This document shows positions 47,625-59,669 of a DNA stretch of 64,000 nucleotides, piece by piece. The notes under the pieces are model-generated. The model worked only from the letters and a program-made list of their open reading frames with translations. It was not told where the DNA came from and made no database searches. The first letter of the stretch is position 1. Each line of letters starts with the position of its first letter. Made by a program: the position numbers and the translations under genes. The DNA comes from Euonymus europaeus (taxonomy: Eukaryota; Streptophyta; Magnoliopsida; Celastrales; Celastraceae), in the NCBI GenBank assembly GCA_963580455.1, contig OY756969.1, forward strand, positions 12,000,760-12,064,759, written 5' to 3'.

Positions 47625-50596
47625 TATGTCAAATTTTACGAGTATAAGCTTCCTAGATTATTTCGATGCCAAAACACCAATTTCTATGACAAATGGGCAA
47701 AACAGCTAAAAGCTCCTCCATAGAGAGAGTTAAGCATATTCGGACCATCAAAGTTGCTCGGTATACACTTTTTATTGTTCTTCTACGTGAAATTTTATGA
47801 GTATAAGCTTCCTAGATTATTTCGATGTCAAAACACCAATTTCTATGACAAATGGACAAAACGGTTAAAAGCTCATCCACAGAGAGAGTTGAGCAACTTC
47901 GCACTATCAAAGTTGCTCGGGGTACACTTTTTATTGTTCTTCTATGTCAAATTCTACGAGTATAAGCTTGCTAGATTATTTCAAAAAAATAACACCAACT
48001 TTATATGACACATGGACAAAACCGTTAAAAACACCTCTATAGAGAGAGTTGAGCAACTTCAGACCATCAATGTTGCTCGGTGTACACTTTTTATTGTTCT
48101 TCTATGTGAAATTTTACGAGTATAAGCTTCCTAAAATATTTCGATGTCAAAACAGCAAGTTTCTATGACAAATGGACATAAAAGTTAAAAGCTCCTCTAT
48201 AGAGAGAGTTGAGCAAATTCGGATCATCAAAGTTGCTCGGGGTACACTTTTTATCGTTCTTCTATGTCAAATTCTACGACTATAAGATTGCTAGATTATT
48301 TCAAAAAAATAACATCAACTTTCTATGTCAAATGGACAAAACCATTAAAAGCTCCTCCATAGAGAGAGTTGAGAAACTTCGAACCATCAAAGTTGCTAGG
48401 GGTACACTTTTTATTATTCTTCTATGTCAAATTTTACGAGTATAAGCTTGCCAGATTATTTCGATGCCAAAACACCAACTTTCTATGACAAATGGATAAA
48501 ACCGTTAGAGCTCCTCCATAGAGAGAGTTGAGCAACTTCGGACAATAAAAGTTCCTCGTGTAAACTTTTTATTGTTCTTCTATTTCAAATTCTACGAGTA
48601 TAAGCTTGCTAGATTATTTCGATGCCAAAACACCAAGTTTCTATGATAAATGGACAAAACAGTTTAATCTCCTCCATAGAGAGAGTTGTGCAACTTCGGA
48701 CAATGAAAGTTGCTCGTGTAAACTTTTTATTGTTCTTCCATTTTAAATTCTATGAGTATAAGTTTGCTAGATTATTTCGATGCCAAAACATCATGTTTCT
48801 AGGATAAATGGACAAAACAGTTTAATACTCCTCCATAGAGAGAGTTGTGCAACTTCGGACCATGAAAGTTGCTCGGGGTACACTTTTTATTGTTCTTCTA
48901 TGTGAAATTTTACGAGTATAAAGCTTCCTAGATTATTTCGATGTCAAAAGAGCAAGTTTCTATGACAAATGGACAAAACTGCTAAAAGCTCCTCCATAGA
49001 GAGAGTTGAGCATATTCGGACCATCAAAGTTTTTCGGTGTACACTTTTTATTCTTCTTCTATATCAAATTTTACGAGCATAAGCTTCCTAGATTATTTCG
49101 ATGCCAAAACACCAAGTTTCTATGACAAATGAAAAAAACAGTTAAAAGCTCCTTTATAGAGACAGTTGAGCAAATTCGGACCATCAAAGTTGCTTAGGGT
49201 ACACTTTTTACTGTTCTTTTGTGTCAAATTTTAGGATTATAAAACTTGCTGGATTATTTCGATTTCAAAACACAAACTTTCTATGACAAATGGACAAAAC
49301 CATTAAAAGCTCCTCCATAGAGAGAGTTGAGCAACTTCGGACCATTAAAGTTGCTCGGTGTACACTTTTTATTACTATTGTATGTCAAATTTTACGAGTA
49401 TAAGCTTCCTAGATTATTTCGATGCCAAAACACCAATTTCTATGACAAATGGACAAAACAGCTAAAAGCTCCTCCATAGAGAGAGTTGAGCATATTCGGA
49501 CCATCAAAGTTGCTCGGTGTACACTTTTTATTGTTCTTCTACGTGAAATTTTATGAGTATAAGCTTCCTAGATTATTTCGATGTCAAAACACCAATTTCT
49601 ATGACAAATGGACAAAACGGTTAAAAGCTCATCCACAGAGAGAGTTGAGCAACTTCGCACTATCAAAGTTGCTCGGGGTACACTTTTTATTGTTCTTCTA
49701 TGTCAAATTCTACGAGTATAAGCTTGCTAGATTATTTCAAAAAAAGAACACCAACTTTATATGACACATGGACAAAACCGTTAAAAACACCTCTATAGAG
49801 AGAGTTGAGCAACTTCAGACCATCAAAGTTGCTCGGTGTACAATTTTTATTGTTCTTCTATGTGAAATTTTACGAGTATAAGCTTTCTAGAATATTTCGA
49901 TGTCAAAACAGCAAGTTTCTATGACAAATGGACATAACAGTTAAAAGCTCCTCTATAGAGAGAGTTGAGCAAATTCGGACCATCAAAGTTGCTCGGGGTA
50001 CACTTCTTATCGTTCTTCTATGTCAAATTCTACGACTATAAGATTGCTAGATTATTTAAAAAAAATAACATCAACTTTCTATTTCAAATGGACAAAACCA
50101 TTAAAAGCTCCTCCATAGAGAGAGTTGAGAAACTTCGAACCATCAAAGTTGCTAGGGGTACACTTTTTATTATTCTTCTCTGTCAAATTTTACGAGTATA
50201 AGCTTGCTAGATTATTTCGATGCCAAAACACCAACTTTCTATGACAAATGGATAAAACCGTTAGAGCTCCTCCATAGAGAGAGTTGAGCAACTTCGGACA
50301 ATAAAATTTGCTCGTGTAAACTTTTTATTGTTCTTCTATTTCAAATTCTACGAATATAAGCTTGCTAGATTATTTCGATGCCAAAACACCAAGTTTCTAT
50401 GATAAATGGACAAAACAGTTTAATCTCCTCCATAGAGAGAGTTGTGCAACTTCGGACAATGAAAGTTGCTCGTGTAAACTTTTTATTGTTCTTCTATTTT
50501 AAATTCTATGAGTATAAGTTTGCTTGATTATTTCGATGCCAAAACATCATGTTTCTATGATAAATGGACAAAACAGTTTAATGCTCCTCCATAGAG
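47625..50596 (+). repeat. Duplicated satellite block of ~1.2 kb, offset 1756 bp (11 monomers)
   Basis: About 47625-48838 matches 49381-50596, with shared markers such as TTTCAAAAAAATAACACC or variant, CGACTATAAGATTGC and AAACATCATGTTTCTA. A partial third copy of its first part begins near 50935. Confidence 0.88.
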
Positions 50597-53500
50597 AGAG
50601 TTGAGCAACTTCGGACCATCAAAGTTGCTCGGGGTACACTTTTTATTGTTCTTCTATGTGAAATTTTACGAGTATAAGCTTGCTAGATTATTTCGATGCC
50701 AAAACACCAACTTTCTATGACAAATGGACAAAACAATTAAAAGCTCCTCCATAGAGAGAGTTGAGCAACTACGGACCATCAAAGTTGCTCGGTGTACACT
50801 TTTTATTGTTCTTCTATGTCAAATTCTACATGTATGGGCTTGCTAGATTATATCGATGACAAAACAGCAACTTTCTATGACAAACAGATAAAACCGTTAA
50901 AAGCTCCTATATAGAGAGAGTTGAGCAACTTGAGACCATCAAAGTTGCTCGGTGTACACTTTTTATTGTTCTTCTACGTGAAATTTTATGCGTATAAGCT
51001 TCCTAGATTATTTCGATGTCAAAACACCAATTTCTATGACAAATGGACAAAACGGTTAAAAGCTCGTCCACAGAGAGAGTTGAGCAACTTCGCACTATCA
51101 AAGTTGCTCGGGGTACACTTTTTATTGTTCTTCTATGTCAAATTCTACGAGTATAAGCTTGCTAGATTATTTCAAAAAAATAACACCAACTTTCTATGAC
51201 ACATGGACAAAACTGTTAAAAGCACCTCTATAGAGAGAGTTGAGCAACTTCGGACCATCAAAGTTGCTCGGGGTACACTTCTTATTGTTCTTCTATGTCA
51301 AATTCTACGACTATAAGCTTGCTAGATTATTTCAAAAAAGTAACATCAAATTTCTATGATAAATGGGCAAAACCGTTAAAAGTTCCTCCATAGAGAGAGT
51401 TGAGCAAATTCGGACCATCAAAGTTGCTCGGTGTACAGTTTTTATTGTTCTTCTATGTGAAATTTTACGAGTATAAAACTTGGTAGATTATTTCGATGCC
51501 AAAACACAAACTTTCTATGTCAAATGGACAAAACCATTAAAAGCTCCTCCATAGAGAGAGTTGAGCAACTTCGAACCATCGAAGTTGCTAGGGGTACACT
51601 TTTTATTATTCTTCTATGTCAAATTTTACGAGTATAAACTTGCTAGATTATTTCGATGCCAAAACACCAACTTTCTATGACAAATGGACAAAACAATTAA
51701 AAGCTCTTCCATAGAGAGAGTTGAGCAACTTCGGACCATTAAATTTGCTCAGGGTACACTTTTTATTATTCTTCTATGTCAAATTCTACGTGTATAAGCT
51801 TACTAGATTATTTAGATGCCAAAACACCAACTCTCTATGACAAATGGACAAAACTGTTAAAACCTCATCCACAGAGAGAGTTGAGCAACTTCGGACCATC
51901 AAAGTTGCTCGGTGTACACTTTTTATTGTTCTTCTATGTGAAATTTTACGAGTATAAAAATTGCTAGATTATTTCGAACCCGAAACACAAACTTTCTATG
52001 ACAAATTGACAAAACCGTTAAAAGCTCCTCCAAAGAGAGAGTTGAGCAACTTCGGACCATCAAAGTTGCTAGGTGTACACTTTTTATTGTTCTTCTATGT
52101 GAAATTTTACGAGTATAAACTTGCTAGATTTTTTCGATCCCAAAACACCGACTTTCTATGACAAATGGACAAAACCGTTAAAAGCTCCTATATAGAGAAA
52201 GTTGAGCAACTTCAGACCATCAAAGTTGCTCGTGTACACTTTTTATTGTTCTTCTATTTCAAATTCTATGAGTATAAGCTTGCTAGATTATTTCGATGCC
52301 AAAACACCAAGTTTCTATGATGAATGGACAAAACAGTTTAATGCTCCTCCATAGAGAGAGTTGAGCAACTTCGGACCATGAAAGTTGCCCGGGGTACACT
52401 TTTTATTGTTCTTCTATGTGAAATTTTACGAGTATAAAGCTTCCTAGATTATTTCGATGTCAAAAGAGAAATTTCTATGACAAATGGACAAAACCGTTAA
52501 AAGCTCCTCCATAGAGAGAGTTGAGCAACTTCGGACCATCAAAGTTGCTAGGGGTACACTTTTTATTGTACTTCTATGTCAAATTTTACGAGTATAAGCT
52601 TGCTAGATTATTTCAATCCCAAAACACCGACTTTCTATGACAAATGGACAAAACCGTTAAAAGCTCCTCCATAGAGAGAGTTGAGCAACTACGGACCATC
52701 AAAGTTGCTCGGGATACACTTTTTATTGTTCTTCTATGTCAAATTCTACGTGTATAGGCTTGCTAGATTATATCGATGACAAAACAGCAACTTTCTACGA
52801 CAAACAGATAAAACCGTTAAAAGCTCCTATATAGAGAGAGTTGAGCAACTTCGGACCATCAAAGTTGCTCGGTCTACACTTTTTATTGTTCTTCTACAAG
52901 AAATTTTATGAGTATAAGCTTCTTAGATTATTTTGATGTCAAAACCGCAAGTTTCTATGACAACTGGACGAAACAGTTAAAAGCCCTTTCATAGAGAGAG
53001 TTGAGCAACTTCAGACCATTAAAGTTGCTCGGTGTACACTTTTTATTGTTCTTCTGTGTCAAATTCGACAAGTATAATGCTGCTAGATTATTTCGATGCC
53101 AAAACACCAACTTTTTATGACAAATGGACAAAATCGTTAAAAGCTCCTCCATAGAGAGAGTTGAGCAACTTTGGACCATCAAAGTTGCTCCTAGTATACT
53201 TTTTACTGTTCTTCTATGTCAAATTTTACAAGTATAAAACTTGCTAGATTATTTCTATTCCAAAACACAAACTTTCTATGACAAATGGAAAAAACCGTTA
53301 AAAACTCTTCTATAGAGAGAGTTGAGCAACTTCGGACCATCAAAGTTGCTCGTTGTACACTTTTTATTACTATTGTATGTCAACTTTTACGAGTATAAGC
53401 TTCTTAGATTATTTCGATGTCGAAATACCAAGTTTCTATGACAAATGGACAAAACAGCTAAAAGCTCCTCCATGGAGAGAGTTGAGCAACTACGGACCAT

Positions 53501-53969
53501 CAAAGTTGCTCGGGATACACTTTTTATTGTTCTTCTATGTCAAATTCTACGTGTATAGGCTTGCTAGATTATATCGATGACAAAACACCAACTTTCTATG
53601 ACAAACAGATAAAACCGTTAAAAGCTCCTATATAGAGAGAGTTGAGCAACTTCGGACCATCAAAATTGCTCGGTGTACACTTTTTATTGTTCTTCTACGT
53701 GAAATTTTATGACTATAAGCTTCCTAGATTATTTCGATGTCAAAACAACAATTTCTATGACAAATGGACAGAGAGTTGAGCAACTTCGGACTATTAAAGT
53801 TGCTCGGGGTACACTTTTTAATGTTCTTCTATGTCAAATTCTACGAGTATAAGCTTGCTAGATTATTTTGAAAAAATGACACCAACTTTCTATGACAAAT
53901 GGACAAAACCGTTAAAAGCTCCTCCATAGAGAGAGTTCATCAACTTCGGACCATCAAAGTTGCTCGGTG

Positions 53970-56470
53970 TACACTTTTTATTCTTCTTCTATGTGAAATT
54001 TTACGAGTATAAAACTTGCTAGATTGTTTCGATGCCAAAACACAAACTTCCAATGTCAAATGGACAAAACCATTAAAAGCTCTTCCAAAGATAGAGTTGA
54101 GCATCTTCGAACCATCGAAGTTGCTAGGAGTACACTTTTTATTATTCTTCTATGTCAAATTTTATGAGTATAAGCCTGCTAGATTATTTCGATGCCAAAA
54201 CACCAACTTTCTATGACAAATGGATAAACCCATTAAAAGCACCTCCATAGAGAGAGTTGAGCAACTTCGGATAATGAAAGTTGCTCGTGTACACTTTTTT
54301 ATTGTTCTTCTATGTGAAATTTTAGGAGTATAAGCTTCCTAGATTATTTCGATGACAAAACACCAACTTTCTATGATAAATGTACAAAACAGTTAAAAGC
54401 TCCTCCATAAAGAGAATTGAGCAAACTCGGACCATCAAAGTTGCTCGGGGTACACTTTTTATTGTTCTTCTATGTCAAATTCTACGAGTATAAGCTTGCT
54501 AGATTATTTCGATGCCAAAACACCAAGTTTCTATGATAAATGGACAAAACAGTTAAATGCTCCTCCATAGAGAGAGTTGTGCAACTTCGGACCATGAAAG
54601 TTGCTCGGGGTACACCTTTTATTGTTCTTCTACGTGAAATTTTACGAGTATAAAGCTTGCTAGATTATTTCGATGTCAAAAAGAGCTGGTTTCTATGACA
54701 AATGGACAAAACCGTTAAAAGCTCCTCCATAGAGAGAGTTGAACAACTTCGGCCTATCAAAGTTGCTCGGTGTACAGTTTTTATTGTTCTTCTATGTGAA
54801 ATTTTACGAGCATAAGCTTGCTAGATTATTTCGATGCCAAAACCTCAACTTTCTATGACAAATGGACAAAACCGTTAAAAGCTCCTCAATAGAGAGAGTT
54901 GAGCAACTTCGGACCATTAAAGTTGCTCGGGGTACCCTTTTTATTGTTCTTCTATATCAAATTCTACGTGTATAAGCTTACTAGATTATTTAGATGCCAA
55001 AACACCAACTTTCTATGACAAATGGATAAAACCGTTAAAAGCTCCTATATAGAGAGAGTTGAGCAACTTCGGACTATCAAAGTTGCTCGGTGTACACTTT
55101 TTATTGTTCTTCTATTTGAAATTTTACGAGTATAAGTTTCTTAGATTATTTTGATGTCAAAACAGCAAGTTTCTATGACAAATGGACAAAACAGTTAAAA
55201 GCTCTTTCATAGAGAGAGTTGAGCGACTTCGGACTATTAAAGTTGCTCGGGGTACACTTTTTATTGTTCTTCTGTGTGAAATTCGACAAGTATAAGCCTG
55301 CTAGATTATTTCGATGCCAAAACACCAACTTTCTATGACAAATGGACAAAATCGTTAAAAGCTCCTCCATAGAGAGAGTTGAGCAACTCGGACCATCAAA
55401 GTTGTTTGGGGTACACTTTTTATTCTTCTTCTATATCAAATTTTACGAGCATAAGCTTCCTAGATTGTTTCGATCCGAAAACACCAAGTTTCTATGATAA
55501 ATGGACAAAACAGTTAAATGCTCCTCCATAGAGAGAGTTGTGCAACTTTTAGACCATGAAAGTTGCTCGGGGTACACCTTTTATTGTTCTTCTATGTGAA
55601 ATTTTACGAGTATAAAACTTGCTAGATTGTTTCGATGCCAAAACACAAACTTCCTATGACAAATGGACAAAACCATTAAAAGCTCCTCCATAGAGAGAGT
55701 TGAGCATCTTCGGACCATCAAAGTTGCTAGGGGTACACTTTTTATTATTCTTCTATGTCAAATTTTATGAGTATAAGCTTGCTAGATTATTTCGATGCCA
55801 AAACACCAACTTTCTATGACAAATGGATAAAACCATTAAAAGCTCCTCCATAGAGAGAGTTGAGCAACTTCGGATAATGAAAGTTGCTCGTGTACACTTT
55901 TTATTGTTCTTCTATGTGAAATTTTATGAGTATAAGCTTCCTAGATTATTTCGATGAAAAAACACCAACTTTCTATCATAAATGTACAAAACAGTTAAAA
56001 GCTCCTCCATAAAGAGAGTTGAGCAAACTCGGACCATCAAAGTTGTTCGGGGTACACTTTTTATTGTTCTTCTATGTCAAATTCTACGAGTATAAGCTTG
56101 CTAGATTATTTCGATGCCAAAACACCAAGTTTCTATGATAAATGGACAAAACAGTTAAATGCTCCTCCATAGAGAGAGTTGTGCAACTTGGGACCATGAA
56201 AGTTGCTCGGGGTACACCTTTTATTGTTCTTCTACGTGAAATTTTACGAGTATAAAGCTTCCTAGATTATTTCGATGTCAAAAAGAGCAGGTTTCTATGA
56301 CAAATGGACAAAACCGTTAAAAGCTCCTCCATAGAGAGAGTTGAACAACTTCGGCCTATCAAAGTTGCTCGGTGTACAGTTTTTATTGTTCTTCTATGTG
56401 AAATTTTACGAGCATAAGCTTGCTAGATTATTTCGATGCCAAAACATCAACTTTCTATGACAAATGGACA
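53970..56470 (+). repeat. Duplicated satellite block of ~0.9 kb, offset about 1603 bp (10 monomers)
   Basis: About 53970-54870 recurs at 55573-56470, with markers CTAGATTGTTTCGATGCC, CTTCGGATAATGAAAG and CAAAAAGAGC in the same order. The last ~320 bp is duplicated once more (marker at 56271 and 56593), a dimer-scale step inside the larger repeat. Confidence 0.85.
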
Positions 56471-57412
56471 AAACCGTTAAAAGATCCTCCATAGAGAGAG
56501 TTGAGCAACTTCGGACCATTAAAGTTGCTCGGGGTACACCTTTTATTGTTCTTCTACGTGAAATTTTACGAGTATAAAGCTTCCTAGATTATTTCGATGT
56601 CAAAAAGAGCAGGTTTCTATGACAAATGGACAAAACCGTTAAAAGCTCCTCCATAGAGAGAGTTGAACAACTTCGGCCTATCAAAGTTGCTCGGTGTACA
56701 GTTTCTATTGTTCTTCTATGTGAAATTTTACGAGCATAAGCTTGCTAGATTATTTCGATGCCAAAACACCAACTTTCAATGACAAATGGACAAAACCGTT
56801 AAAAGCTCCTATATAGAGAGAGTTGAGCAACTTCGGACCATCAAAGTTGCTCGGTGTACACTTTTTATTGTTCTTCTATTTGAAATTTTACGAGTATAAG
56901 CTTCCTAGATTATTTCGATGACAAAACACCAACTTTCTATGATAAATGGACAAAATCGTTAAAAGCTCCTCCATAAAGAGAGTTGAGCAAACTCGGACCA
57001 TCAAAGTTGCTCGGGGTACACTTTTTATTGTTCTTCTATGTCAAATTTTACGAGCATAAGCTTCCTAGATTGTTTCGATCCGAAAACACCAAGTTTCTAT
57101 GGCAAATGGACAAAACAGTTAAAAGCTCCTCCATAGAGTGAGTTCAGCAACTTCGGACCATCAAATTTGCTCGGTGTACACTTTTTATTGTTCTTCTATG
57201 TCAAATTTTACGAGTATAAGCTTCTTAGATTATTTTGATGTCAAAACAGCAAGTTTCTATGACAAATTGACAAAACAGTTAAAAGCTCTTTCATAGAGAG
57301 AGTTGAGCAACTTCGGACCATTAAAGTTGCTCGGGGTACACTTTTTATTGTTCTTCTGTGTCAAATTCGACAAGTATATGCCTGCTAGATTATTTCGATG
57401 CCAAAACGCTGA

Positions 57413-57670
57413 TAAATCATTCTATACCCTGTGAGAATATGGAGTTGAGGCTTTTACTTGGATAATTTGTTTGAGGTTATATGCATTATGGATTGTGGTA
57501 TGAAGGTTTTGGCTTAGCACACACACAAGTGTTGGAAGTTGTGACTATACTAATCTGGATAGGAATTGTGATCTCTTACCTTTTGTTCTAGTATTATTAC
57601 TTTCAATCATTTCTCATAACATTTTTACGCTTGAATTACTAGGGACTAGTAATAAGCTGGTTGGGGGTTG
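57413..57670 (+). mobile_element. 3' internal tail of an Athila element (upstream partner of the next LTR)
   Basis: Matches 27557-27819 of copy 1, the sequence that lies before the 3' LTR, including the purine-rich tract just before TGATAAG. The rest of that upstream element is absent: satellite ends at about 57412 and joins it inside the non-coding region. Confidence 0.85.
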
Positions 57671-59189
57671 TGATAAGTGCCAGAATGTACGTTCTTAAAG
57701 TGATAAAATACTACCAAAGCAATGCCAAGAAATTGTGCTTAAAAGCTGAATTTTCAAGATTATTGTACTTAAGATCTTTTTGGATGTTTTGCAGGTTAAG
57801 AGCTAGTAAGAGCTATCGGAATGAGATTTGATCTTCAGCAAATGTTAAGAGGACACTTCAAGCTTTGCAGGAAGTGCTGGTTCAAAAAATCAGAGTTCAT
57901 TTGGGCCTCTAAAGGTTGCCTCGAAGTCAAGTTTGGAAGTTATATCCGAAGCAGAATTTCTGTTTGCAGACCATACTTTTAGAAGCCCATAACTTGAGCG
58001 TCTGATGTCCAATTGAGTTATTCAAAAGCCCATAATTATCTACACATTTGTATCTACAATATTGATGAAGGGTTTGAGTTCATAATATGCTTCGTTTAGG
58101 CCCAGAATGCAGTTACAAGATTAGTGTGTAATTGGAAGTTGATGTCATTGATGATACCATTTCCATTCAAAGAGTGGACAATCCACCACACGAATTTGAC
58201 GGACATTCCACCACCAAAAGATGGCACTAGCTCCTCCACTATATGCTCATTTTATCTATAAATAGAGAGGAGTAGGAGCTAGGAGGGAGAGCTTGGAGAC
58301 AAGAAGGAAAGAAGGAGAAGGATTGGAAGCATAAAGAGGAGAAGCAAAAGAAGAAAACAAGGCTTGTGTTTGTAATTATGTTTTTATGTTTCATGTCTTA
58401 TTTGGTTATGTATAACTAAACTCTTATTAGTTAGGGCTTGTCTTGAAGCCCTAAGCATGCTTTCAATTTTATAAGTTGTGTGGATTTCAATTTCTACAAG
58501 CTTGATGATTTTGATTTTTCCATGTTATGTGAGTTCTAGTATTGTGTTTCTTTGATTAGCTAACTTTGAAGCATGTATTAGAATTAATTGTTGTAGAACA
58601 TAGTCAATTGCCTTGTTGAATATGTTCTTTCTTGCAACATATAATTCAGTTGAAAATGAATTATGAAAAATCAATTCTTGAATACCTAAGTACAAATACC
58701 ATGTATTAGGATTCTTGTGACATTCATATTCTCTTTACTCTTATTGGATTCTTGATTGTTGATTGATGCAAATGACATGCTAGATTTCAATTAAGAATAC
58801 ACGTAATGAGGTAGACGCCATACACTTTACATGCAATTAAGAGAGAATCATACAACTTGAGTTTGACCATGACCTTGTTGTGAATGTTGTCATCATATGC
58901 TTGTTTAAATTGTTACTCTATTATTTCTTATAAATTGTTTGAATGTTTTGTGGTGGATAGTGAGTCTTAGCTATTGTTTTCATTAATTCTCATTCTTGTT
59001 CTTAACGTCAATTTCTTTGTCTTAATTTTTATCTATTGCAAGACTTAACCCCCCTTGTATCAATTATATTCAGGTGTAAGATTGTATATCTATTAGCGTC
59101 ACTCCTTGTGGGATCGACTCTTACTTGTTCACTATATATATTAATTGTACATTTGTAGGTTATTTTAAATTGTTACTAACGACATAACA
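57671..59189 (+). repeat. Complete Athila LTR shared by two element copies
   Basis: Begins TGATAAGTGCCAGAATG after a polypurine tract and ends ATAACA five bases before a primer-binding site (1519 bp). It is the only full-length Athila LTR in the window. It serves as 3' LTR for the tail at 57413-57670 and as 5' LTR for the gag-pol that follows. Confidence 0.9.
58257..58264 (+). promoter_or_regulatory. Putative LTR TATA box
   Basis: TATAAATA at the same place as TATATAAATA in the first LTR (18615-18624). It is the likely start-site element for retrotransposon RNA. Confidence 0.6.
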
Positions 59190-59194
59190 ATTTT

Positions 59195-59212
59195 TGGCGC
59201 CGTTGCCGGGGA
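59195..59212 (+). other. Primer-binding site (tRNA-Asp type), Athila copy 2
   Basis: TGGCGCCGTTGCCGGGGA matches the complement of the plant tRNA-Asp 3' end, without the change seen in copy 1. Confidence 0.9.
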
Positions 59213-59669
59213 TGTGATTATCTAATATAATGTCATCTAACTCTTGTATATAATTTATTTATTTATTTTTGTTGTTAGCACCTCCTACATGGAAGGTTTT
59301 ACATTACATGTCATAATTTAACGTGGTTGGCTTAAATGCCCCATTTTATTTTCTATTAATGGCTGGTTCAACCGCCTACTATTCTTAATATATGTATATA
59401 TTTATTAATATTAATGGCTGGTTCTACCGCCTATTAATATGCCTTAATATTTACTAACATCGTTTTTTTTATGGTTGGCCTTTTCTGCCCCATTTTATTT
59501 CTTCTGTATACTAACTTTCTATATATTGTCAACTAACTCCTTTAATCCTCTGGTTGTGATTGGCACTGCCATCCACCAAATTTCTCTATATTAATTTATG
59601 TTCATGGTTGGCCTCGCCACCTAAGTAGTTCATTTATATTGTTATTTTTCCTATTTTGCAGATACATGA
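59213..59669 (+). other. Untranslated leader of Athila copy 2
   Basis: Contains short TTTA repeats and two ATGGCTGGTT motifs (one 55-bp unit fewer than copy 1). No gene is seen. Confidence 0.75.

Larger units (their letters stand above)
33560..57412 (+). repeat. Long satellite array, subfamily A, opposite orientation (about 149 monomers)
   Basis: Monomers of about 160 bp read as the reverse complement of the left arrays (consensus core GAGCAACTTCGGACCATCAA then AGTTGCTCGG). Nearly all have AAGCTT and the 9-bp dyad. I find no insertion in this 24 kb, only small indels (for example about 25 bp missing near 53768). Several multi-monomer duplications are nested in it and listed separately. Short open frames repeating residues such as KLLGVHFLLFFYVKFYEYKL are satellite translations: 160 is not a multiple of 3, so frames close after one or two monomers. 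Confidence 0.95.

Noticed and set aside
38842..55370. Similar short open frames in the right array
   Set aside because: Same reason; frames persist over two monomers only where a one-base deletion makes a unit divisible by three.
1..57412. Regular short repeats that might suggest a CRISPR array
   Set aside because: The whole 160-bp unit repeats without unique spacers, and the surroundings are plant transposons.
33560..57412. CENP-B box or other known centromere protein motif
   Set aside because: I looked for a TTCG....CGGGA-type pattern in the monomer and did not find one.
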